Of a DNA stretch of 5,023 nt, positions 1 to 5,023 are shown piece by piece. The DNA lies in contig JAAYZP010000317.1 in assembly GCA_012514785.1 (NCBI GenBank), forward strand, positions 1 through 5,023, read 5' to 3'. The notes beneath the pieces are model-generated. The model searched no databases. It was not told where the DNA came from and saw only the letters and a list, made by a program, of their open reading frames with translations. Each line of letters begins with the position of its first letter. The stretch's first letter is position 1. A program made the translations under genes and the position numbers. The stretch is from Propionibacterium sp. GTDB taxonomy: Bacteria > Actinomycetota > Actinomycetes > Propionibacteriales > Propionibacteriaceae.

Positions 1-213
1 ATGGACATCGACCACATCCGCTCCTACCTAGGCCACGACCCCGAACACTTCACCCACCTCGGCAACCTCGCACCGCTGGGCCGCCGCGCACACCGCGCGA
101 AGACCGCCGGCTACTGGCACGCCGAACCCGTCGCCCCAGGCACCATCCGCTGGCGAAGCCCACTCGGCTACCAGTACGAAGTCTCCACCACCGGCACCCG
201 CCGCCTCGAATAG
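1..213 (+). CDS. HNH endonuclease of the 13E12/DUF222 repeat family, C-terminal fragment (5' end outside window)
   Basis: About 70 C-terminal residues are visible, ending at TAG 211-213. Seen: DIDH near the left edge, then NLAPL, then RRAHRAKT, then a W-rich tail with SPLGYQYEVSTTGT. This order (D-x-DH, N, H-x-x-K, then 'W..SPLG..Y...') is the HNH nuclease end of actinobacterial 13E12/DUF222 proteins, which are usually several hundred residues long and multicopy. The ATG at position 1 is most likely an internal Met, because DIDH is never the N-terminus in this family; the N-terminal DUF222 part would lie left of the window. The DIDH histidine (general base), the Asn and the last His are present. 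The place where relatives often have LCRxHHR reads LGRRAHR, so the usual Cys and one His of that block are absent. This may be a zinc-less variant or a decaying copy. The exact cellular role of the family is unknown to me. No functional link to the pfl operon is evident. Confidence 0.8.
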   Translation: MDIDHIRSYLGHDPEHFTHLGNLAPLGRRAHRAKTAGYWHAEPVAPGTIRWRSPLGYQYEVSTTGTRRLE

Positions 214-228
214 CTCAGGCACCTGTTC

Positions 229-251
229 CTTCGTGGACTTAGCCACCGAAG
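229..251 (+). terminator. Possible weak hairpin downstream of the HNH gene
   Basis: CTTCGTGG (229-236) can pair with CCACCGAAG (243-251), leaving C246 bulged and a six-base loop ACTTAG. It starts 15 bases after the HNH stop codon. There is no T-tract, so a termination role is only a guess; actinobacterial terminators sometimes lack a U-tail. A smaller stem, GTCGC-TCC-GCGAC, follows at 281-293. Confidence 0.22.
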
Positions 252-313
252 ACGGTAGTCAACTCCACGACATGCACTCGGTCGCTCCGCGACTCCATGG
301 GACGACAAAGCGG

Positions 314-342
314 TTCACGTCGAGACGCACCTCCACCATAGT
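314..342 (+). promoter_or_regulatory. Candidate sigma-70-type promoter for the pfl operon
   Basis: TTCACG (314-319) and CATAGT (337-342) are separated by 17 bases; each matches four of six consensus positions (TTGACA, TATAAT). It lies in the locally AT-richer part of the intergenic region and would give a start near 349 and a leader of about 140 bases before the GTG at 489. It is the best-spaced pair I found, but a two-box match of this quality can arise by chance. Confidence 0.3.
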
Positions 343-383
343 TTCATTGGGTTGCCGTCGAATCGGTGTTAAACGACCCCCAA

Positions 384-404
384 GTCCAAATAGGTTGGAC
401 CAAC
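384..404 (+). promoter_or_regulatory. Overlapping inverted repeats, possible operator in the pfl leader
   Basis: GTCCAA (384-389) and TTGGAC (395-400) form a perfect six-base inverted repeat with a five-base spacer. A second palindrome, GTTGG-A-CCAAC (394-404), shares the middle arm, giving three alternating half-sites. This does not match FNR (TTGAT-N4-ATCAA) or Rex (TTGTGAA..TTCACAA) consensus sites. It may be a binding site for an unidentified regulator or an RNA hairpin; no specific regulator can be named. Confidence 0.3.
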
Positions 405-423
405 TGCAAGAATGGGTGTCAAC

Positions 424-457
424 GCGCCAGTGTGGGTCACCACCTGGCGCTTTTCTT
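424..457 (+). terminator. Strong hairpin plus T-tract in the pflB leader (terminator or attenuator)
   Basis: GCGCCAG (424-430) pairs perfectly with CTGGCGC (444-450). Inside it, after a bulged T431, GTGG (432-435) pairs with CCAC (440-443) around a GTCA loop. TTTTCTT follows at 451-457. This is the form of an intrinsic terminator. It ends only 31 bases before the pflB start, and I see no promoter between it and the gene, so transcripts for pflB probably pass through it. That suggests a conditional terminator (attenuator) rather than only the end of the HNH transcript, but the sequence alone does not decide this. Confidence 0.55.
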
Positions 458-476
458 CGCTCAAGACCTTGTGACC

Positions 477-483
477 GGAAAGG
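477..483 (+). promoter_or_regulatory. Ribosome binding site that fixes the pflB start
   Basis: GGAAAGG at 477-483 is followed by five bases and then GTG 489. The other in-frame GTG codons, at 366 and 471, have no purine-rich stretch at suitable distance, and only residues after 489 align with the PFL N-terminus (AWEGF, VRDFIQ.NYTPYEGD). This supports GTG 489 as the start. Confidence 0.65.
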
Positions 484-488
484 CCACC

Positions 489-2576
489 GTGACCGACACC
501 CTCGCTGCCAAGCCCACCTCCGCCTGGGAGGGATTCGCAGAAGGCCCCTGGACCAGCGCCATCGACGTGCGCGACTTCATCCAGCGCAACTACACCCCCT
601 ACGAGGGCGACGCCGCGTTCCTCGCAGGCCCAACTGACAAGACCCTGCGCACCTGGGACACGCTGGAGCGCGAGTACCTCTCCGTCGAGCGCCAACGCCG
701 CGTCTACGACGTCGACACCGACACCCCCGCGGAGATCGACGCCTTCGAGGCGGGCACCATCTCGGCCGACGACGACGTGGTCGTCGGCCTCCAGACCGAC
801 ACCCCCCTGAAGCGCGCCATGATGCCCTACGGCGGCTGGCGCATGGTGGAGGCCGCGATCAAGGAGGCCGGCAAGGAGGTCAACGAGGACGTCAAGCGCA
901 CGTTCACGCAGTACCGCAAGACGCACAACGACGCCGTCTTCGACATCTACACCCCGCGTATCCGCGCCGCCCGCTCGGCGCACATCATCACCGGCCTGCC
1001 CGACTCCTACGGCCGCGGCCGCATCATCGGCGACTACCGGCGCGTCGCGCTGTACGGCGTCGACCAGCTGATCGCGGCCAAGATGGCCGACAAGGATGCC
1101 GTCGCGGACCAGCCGTTCTCGGAGCACTGGGCGCGCTACCGCGAGGAGCACAGCGAGCAGATCCGCGCGCTGCAGAAGCTGAAGGCGATGGCGATCAGCT
1201 ACGGCATCGACATCTCCGGCCCCGCCCGCACCGGCCAGGAGGCCGTGCAGTGGACCTACTTCGGCTACCTCGCCGCAGTGAAGAGCCAGGACGGCGCCGC
1301 CATGTCGATCGGCCGCCTGTCCAGCTTCTTCGACATCTACTTCGAGCGCGACCTCGCCGCCGGCCTCATCACCGAATCGGACGCGCAGGAGGTCATCGAC
1401 GCGCTCGTCATCAAGCTGCGCATCGTGCGCTTCCTCCGCACGGTCGACTACGACCAGATCTTCTCCGGCGACCCGTACTGGGCCACCTGGTCCGACGCCG
1501 GCCTCGGCGAGGACGGCCGCACGCTCGTGACCAAGACGTCGTTCCGCCTGCTGCAGACGCTGCGCAACCTCGGCCCCGCGCCCGAGCCCAACATCACGAT
1601 CTTCTGGGACCCGGCGCTGCCCGAGGGCTACAAGGAATTCTGCTCCGCGATCTCGATCGAGACCTCCGCGCTGCAGTACGAGTCCGACGCCGCCATCCGC
1701 CAGCACTGGGGCGACGACGCGGCCATCGCCTGCTGCGTCTCCCCGATGAAGGTGGGCAAGCAGATGCAGTTCTTCGGCGCCCGCGTCAACGCCGCCAAGT
1801 CGCTGCTCTACGCCGTCAACGGCGGTCGCGACGAGATGAGCGGCAAGCAGGTGGCCGAGGGCTTCACCCCGATCACCGGCGACGGCCCGCTCGACTTCGA
1901 CGAGGTCTGGGGCAAGTACGAGGAGATGCTCGACTGGGTGATCGGCACCTACGTCGAGGCGCTCAACATCATCCACTACAGCCACGACAAGTACGCCTAC
2001 GAGGCGATCGAGATGGCGCTGCACGACTCGGAGATCATCCGCACCATGGGCTGCGGCATCGCCGGGCTCGCGATCGTCGCCGACTCGCTGTCGGCCATCA
2101 AGCACGCCACCGTCACCCCGGTGCGCGACGAGACCGGCCTCGTCGTGGACTACATCACCGAGGGCGACTTCCCCCGCTACGGCAACGACGACGACCGCGT
2201 CGACGAGATCGCCGCCGTCGTGGTGCACACCATCATGGAGAAGATCCGCGCCATCCCGCTGTACCGCGACGCGATCCCCACCCAGTCGGTGCTCACCATC
2301 ACCTCCAACGTCGTCTACGGCCGCAACACCGGTGCCTTCCCGTCGGGGCACGAGGCCGGCACCCCGTTCTCCCCGGGCGCGAACCCGGAGAACGGCGCCG
2401 ACACCCACGGCATGGTCGCCTCCATGCTGAGCGTCGGCAAGCTCGACTACCAGGACGCCCTCGACGGCATCTCGCTGACCAACACCATCACCCCGCAGGG
2501 GCTGGGCCGGACGAAGGACGAGCAGGTCACCAACCTGGTCGGCATCCTCGACGCCGGCTTCGAGCCCGAGATCTAA
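489..2576 (+). CDS. pflB: Pyruvate formate-lyase catalytic body, lacking its glycyl-radical domain (split PFL large subunit)
   Basis: 695 residues from GTG 489 to TAA. Formate C-acetyltransferase converts pyruvate plus CoA to acetyl-CoA plus formate in the cytoplasm during anaerobic fermentation. Collinear with E. coli PFL as I recall it: AWEGF and VRDFIQ.NYTPYEGD (about 11-41), GLPDSYGRGRIIGDYRR (about 167-184), ISGPA..GQEAVQWTYFGYLAAVKSQ.GAAMS (about 243-275), W331 (E. coli W333), and IACCVSPMKVGKQMQFFGAR with the catalytic pair C415-C416 and R432 (E. coli C418/C419 and R435). Then follow NIIHY.HDKY, IPTQSVLTITSNVVYG and SPGANPENGAD. The protein ends at TNLVGILDAGFEPEI, equivalent to about residue 697 of the 760-residue E. 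coli enzyme, so the RVSGYAV radical loop is absent. That part is the next gene, 11 bases on. The large subunit alone should be inactive. No sign of a frameshift: the chain ends cleanly at a domain boundary. The match is to the true PFL subfamily, not glycerol or choline dehydratases. Confidence 0.95.
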   Translation: MTDTLAAKPTSAWEGFAEGPWTSAIDVRDFIQRNYTPYEGDAAFLAGPTDKTLRTWDTLEREYLSVERQRRVYDVDTDTPAEIDAFEAGTISADDDVVVGLQTDTPLKRAMMPYGGWRMVEAAIKEAGKEVNEDVKRTFTQYRKTHNDAVFDIYTPRIRAARSAHIITGLPDSYGRGRIIGDYRRVALYGVDQLIAAKMADKDAVADQPFSEHWARYREEHSEQIRALQKLKAMAISYGIDISGPARTGQEAVQWTYFGYLAAVKSQDGAAMSIGRLSSFFDIYFERDLAAGLITESDAQEVIDALVIKLRIVRFLRTVDYDQIFSGDPYWATWSDAGLGEDGRTLVTKTSFRLLQTLRNLGPAPEPNITIFWDPALPEGYKEFCSAISIETSALQYESDAAIRQHWGDDAAIACCVSPMKVGKQMQFFGARVNAAKSLLYAVNGGRDEMSGKQVAEGFTPITGDGPLDFDEVWGKYEEMLDWVIGTYVEALNIIHYSHDKYAYEAIEMALHDSEIIRTMGCGIAGLAIVADSLSAIKHATVTPVRDETGLVVDYITEGDFPRYGNDDDRVDEIAAVVVHTIMEKIRAIPLYRDAIPTQSVLTITSNVVYGRNTGAFPSGHEAGTPFSPGANPENGADTHGMVASMLSVGKLDYQDALDGISLTNTITPQGLGRTKDEQVTNLVGILDAGFEPEI

Positions 2577-2587
2577 GGAGCACCTCC
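2575..2587 (+). promoter_or_regulatory. Shine-Dalgarno of the radical-domain gene, overlapping the pflB stop and inside a small stem
   Basis: AAGGAG (2575-2580) lies seven bases before ATG 2588 and shares AA with the pflB stop TAA (2574-2576). This is strong evidence that the small gene is translated by itself. GGAG (2577-2580) is also complementary to CTCC (2584-2587) across a CAC loop, so the site could fold back on itself until a ribosome finishing pflB opens it, which would couple translation of the two subunits. Confidence 0.6.
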
Positions 2588-2839
2588 ATGTCCACCAAGA
2601 CCTACGCCGACCGCCTCGCCTCGCTGCGCACCGCCCGAGATGAGCGCGGCACCGTCGACGGGCTCTACCACGCCAACATCAACGTCCTGAACAAGGAGAC
2701 GCTGGAGCACGCGATGGAGCACCCGGAGGAGTACCCGAACCTGACGGTGCGGGTCTCCGGCTACGCGGTCAACTTCGTGAAGCTCACCCGCGAGCAGCAG
2801 CTCGACGTGATGGAGCGCACCTTCCACCAGTCGGCCTGA
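2588..2839 (+). CDS. grcA: Free-standing glycyl-radical domain, small subunit of split PFL (GrcA/YfiD-like)
   Basis: 83 residues from ATG 2588 to TGA. Residues about 29-83 match the last 57 or so residues of E. coli PFL and of GrcA/YfiD: H.NINVLNKETLEHAMEHPE.YP, then LTVRVSGYAV with the radical glycine at G58 (E. coli PFL G734), then KLTREQQLDVMERTFHQS. The first 25 or so residues (MSTKTYADRLASLRTARDER...) have no counterpart in intact PFL and differ from the N-terminal part of E. coli GrcA as I remember it. They look like a charged helix with Y6, L10 and L13 on one face, possibly a docking segment. E. coli GrcA (127 residues) replaces the damaged end of an otherwise complete PFL; here the partner has no such end, so this protein is inferred to be an essential subunit. 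It is read in a different frame from pflB with its own ribosome binding site, and is followed after one base by the activase. The symbol grcA is by homology; the role differs. Confidence 0.92.
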   Translation: MSTKTYADRLASLRTARDERGTVDGLYHANINVLNKETLEHAMEHPEEYPNLTVRVSGYAVNFVKLTREQQLDVMERTFHQSA

Positions 2840-2840
2840 C

Positions 2841-3635
2841 GTGACCGTCGAGGCCACCGCAGCCCTAGCGTCGGAGCGCAGCGACCGGTTCGCGCAGATG
2901 CGCGCCGGTGAGCTCGGCTCCGTGCACTCCTGGGAGCTCGTCACGGCAGTCGACGGCCCCGGCACCCGCATGACGGTCTTCCTGTCCGGCTGCCCGCTGC
3001 GCTGCCTCTACTGCCACAACCCCGACACGATGGCGATGCGGAACGGCGAGCCGATCCTCGCCGACGAACTCCTGCGGCGCATGCGCCGCTACCGCGGGGT
3101 GTTCCGCGCCACCGGCGGCGGGCTCACCCTCTCGGGTGGCGAGGTGCTGATGCAGCCCGCCTACGCCGCCACGCTGCTGCGGGGCGCGAAGGAGATGGGC
3201 ATCCACACGGCCATCGACACCTCCGGCTTCCTCGGCGCCCAGTGCACCGACGAGATGCTCGACGACGTCGACCTGGTCCTGCTCGACGTGAAGTCCGGCG
3301 ACGAGCTGACCTACCGCCGCGTCACCGGCCGGGGGTTGCAGCCGACCATCGACTTCGGCGACCGCCTCGCCGCCAAGGGCGTCGAGACGTGGGTCCGCTT
3401 CGTGCTCGTGCCCGGCCTCACCGACGACCCGGCCAACATCGCACAGGTGGCGGACATCGTCGCGCGCTGGCGCAACGTGGCCCGCGTCGAGGTGCTGCCC
3501 TTCCACCAGATGGGCGCCGACAAGTGGGCCTCGCTGGGGATGGAGTACCAGCTGGCCGACGTCGAGCCACCGAGCAACGACGACGTCGACGCCGCCCGCG
3601 CGATCTTCCGCGCCCGGGGGCTCACCACCTACTGA
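2841..3635 (+). CDS. pflA: Pyruvate formate-lyase-activating enzyme, radical SAM
   Basis: 264 residues. It uses SAM and a [4Fe-4S] cluster to abstract a hydrogen from the radical glycine, here G58 of the small subunit. Seen: VDGPGTR (37-43), the cluster motif C51-x3-C55-x2-C58 in SGCPLRCLYCHNPDT, GGG and SGGE (98-101, SAM binding), IDTSGF with D126-T127, LVLLDVK with D149 (D126, T127 and D149 correspond to E. coli cation-site residues D104, T105 and D129), VTGRGLQPTIDF, WVRFVLVPGLTDD, and VEVLPFHQMGADKW..LGMEY. E. coli PflA has 246 residues; the extra length is an N-terminal stretch before VHSWELVTAVDGPG. GTG 2841 is chosen because it sits one base after the upstream stop, typical of translational coupling. 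ATG 2898 (Met20) is a possible shorter start that still keeps all motifs; neither has a good Shine-Dalgarno. It lacks the extra ferredoxin-like cluster insert of glycerol or choline lyase activases, which supports a PFL substrate. The 3' end overlaps the convergent SWIM gene by seven bases. Confidence 0.95.
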   Translation: MTVEATAALASERSDRFAQMRAGELGSVHSWELVTAVDGPGTRMTVFLSGCPLRCLYCHNPDTMAMRNGEPILADELLRRMRRYRGVFRATGGGLTLSGGEVLMQPAYAATLLRGAKEMGIHTAIDTSGFLGAQCTDEMLDDVDLVLLDVKSGDELTYRRVTGRGLQPTIDFGDRLAAKGVETWVRFVLVPGLTDDPANIAQVADIVARWRNVARVEVLPFHQMGADKWASLGMEYQLADVEPPSNDDVDAARAIFRARGLTTY

Positions 3636-3660
3636 ACGGCGGGCAGGCGGTAGGCGGGTG
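3623..3660. terminator. Possible stem-loop across the convergent pflA/SWIM gene ends
   Basis: CACC (3623-3626) and CCTAC (3628-3632) can pair with GTAGG (3650-3654) and GGTG (3657-3660), separated by a small internal loop and with a 17-base apical loop. It covers both stop codons and could act on either strand. It has no T-tract and a long loop, so it is only a weak candidate; no other terminator is visible where the two operons meet. Confidence 0.2.
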
Positions 3661-4421
3661 CCAGCAGGTCCACCAACGGCCGCCCGCGCACCGTCACCCC
3701 CACCTCCGGCACCTGCCCGAGCAGATCCGCGGCCGCCGGCTGCCCCGGCCGGGGCAGCTCCCCCTGCAGCGCGAAGAACGAGTCCAGCACATCCTCGAGC
3801 GGCACGTCGCCGGGCTCGTCCTCGTCCGGGTCCCCGTCGACGGCGGACGCCGCGGTGAGGTTGGCGAGGAGGTCCTCGCGGGTCCGCCCCCGCCAGGCGA
3901 GGATGCGGAACGGGTCGTCGTCGAAGGACTCGGCCAGCAGGTAGAAGGCCGCGGCCAGGTGCTTGCACGGCACCTCCCAGTCGGGGCACGAGCAGTCCAT
4001 CGACAGATCGCCCGCGCCCGCGGGGAACAGCTCCAGGCCGAGGCGCGCGAACACGTCCTCGATGTCCTCGGGCATCTCGCCCGCCAGCAGCCGCGCGAGG
4101 TACCAGGCGTTCCCCGCCAACTCCTCCTCGACGGCAGCCCACTCGGCCTTACCGAACGCCGCCGCACCGATCCGCACGCGGTAGGGCCGTACGCGACTGC
4201 CCTGGACGACGGCGCTCACCAGCCCCGCGTCGATCTCCAGCGAGAGCACCTGCCCCTTGCGCGCGTAGGTCTTGCCGCGCTGCAACCGGCCGCCCAGGCC
4301 GACCCCTTCGAGCACCGCGATGAACCGCTCGCCCCACCAGGTATCGCTCATGGCGCCGCGCTTACTGCGCGCGCGAATGCCGCCCTCCACGGCTCGGGGC
4401 CGCGACGGCGGATAGAAGTGG

Positions 4422-4429
<8 letters not shown>
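3629..4429 (-). CDS. SWIM zinc-finger protein, partner of SNF2 helicase
   Basis: 266 residues from GTG 4429 to TAG (3631-3629). The N-terminal block FYPPSRPRAVEGGIRARSKRG (about 5-25), TWW..RF, GRLQRGKTYARKGQVLSLEI and QGSRVRPYRVRI is typical of actinobacterial SWIM proteins. The SWIM finger is C146-x-C148-x6-C155-x-H157 within DCSCPDWEVPCKHLAA, followed by FYLLAESFDDDPF.ILAWRGR..EDLL. SWIM fingers bind zinc and are thought to mediate nucleic-acid or protein contacts. The C-terminal part is acidic (DPDEDEPGD) and then poorly conserved. The start is chosen because the VEGGIRARSKRG block lies before the alternative Met27 (ATG 4351), and because GGAGGAGG (4443-4436) sits six bases upstream. The start overlaps the helicase stop by eight bases, implying translational coupling and joint function, probably in DNA or RNA metabolism. 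The exact role is unknown. Confidence 0.88.

Positions 4430-5023
<594 letters not shown>

Noticed and set aside
312..320. Rex or FNR operator from TTCAC (314-318) and TTGTGACC (469-476)
   Set aside because: Neither has a properly spaced second half-site.
366..488. Longer pflB start at GTG 366 adding 41 residues, or GTG 471 adding six
   Set aside because: The added stretch runs through the hairpin and T-tract, has no PFL similarity, and neither start has a Shine-Dalgarno; GTG 489 has GGAAAGG at five bases.
500..530. ZTP (pfl motif) riboswitch, because CCGCCTGGGA occurs near the pflB start
   Set aside because: The stretch lies inside the coding sequence at the conserved SAWEGF residues, and the rest of the riboswitch core is absent upstream.
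233..637. 134-codon plus-strand open frame across the intergenic region
   Set aside because: Arg/Pro-rich, overlaps the leader structures and the pflB N-terminus in another frame, no ribosome site and no recognisable domain.
369..2408. Long minus-strand open frame opposite pflB (679 codons)
   Set aside because: High-GC antisense shadow of a confidently identified gene. Its product is low-complexity Gly/Val/Asp/Arg-rich with no recognisable domain.
1250..2587. Plus-strand open frame running into the radical-domain gene, suggesting one long protein or a programmed -1 frameshift fusion with pflB
   Set aside because: The upstream part is Arg/Pro-rich shadow of pflB. I see no slippery heptamer before the pflB stop, and ATG 2588 has its own strong ribosome site.

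Overview
The window is high-GC DNA with strongly G/C-ending codons. It carries a 13E12/DUF222-type HNH nuclease tail and an SNF2 helicase coupled to a SWIM-finger gene, both arrangements common in Actinobacteria. A facultatively or strictly anaerobic, fermentative actinobacterium fits best. A Propionibacteriaceae-like host is my guess from gene content only and is not proven.

Layout. Positions 1-213 (+) are the C-terminal end of an HNH nuclease of the 13E12/DUF222 repeat family. Positions 214-488 hold no convincing protein gene but contain a candidate promoter, an inverted-repeat cluster and a strong hairpin followed by a T-tract, all upstream of the next operon. Positions 489-3635 (+) are a tight three-gene operon: the pyruvate formate-lyase (PFL) catalytic body (489-2576), a free-standing 83-residue glycyl-radical domain (2588-2839), and the PFL-activating radical SAM enzyme (2841-3635). 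Positions 3629-5023 (-) are a convergent operon: the C-terminal end of an SNF2-family helicase (4422-5023, cut by the window edge), then a SWIM zinc-finger protein (3629-4429) whose start overlaps the helicase stop.

The central observation is that PFL is split into two genes. The large protein keeps the Cys-Cys catalytic pair (C415/C416) but stops just before the glycyl-radical domain. That domain, with RVSGYAV and radical glycine G58, is a separate gene in another frame, with its own ATG, a strong Shine-Dalgarno sequence and about 20-25 extra N-terminal residues. In E. coli PFL both parts are one chain of about 760 residues, and the free radical domain GrcA/YfiD is only a spare part for oxygen-damaged enzyme. 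Here no intact copy of the domain exists in the large gene, so the small protein should be an obligatory, possibly exchangeable subunit. The activase follows it by one nucleotide. The expected pathway is: activase plus SAM makes the radical on G58 of the small subunit; the small subunit docks on the large one; pyruvate plus CoA gives acetyl-CoA plus formate.

The helicase/SWIM pair is probably a nucleic-acid maintenance module unrelated to PFL. The HNH fragment is a common multicopy actinobacterial element.
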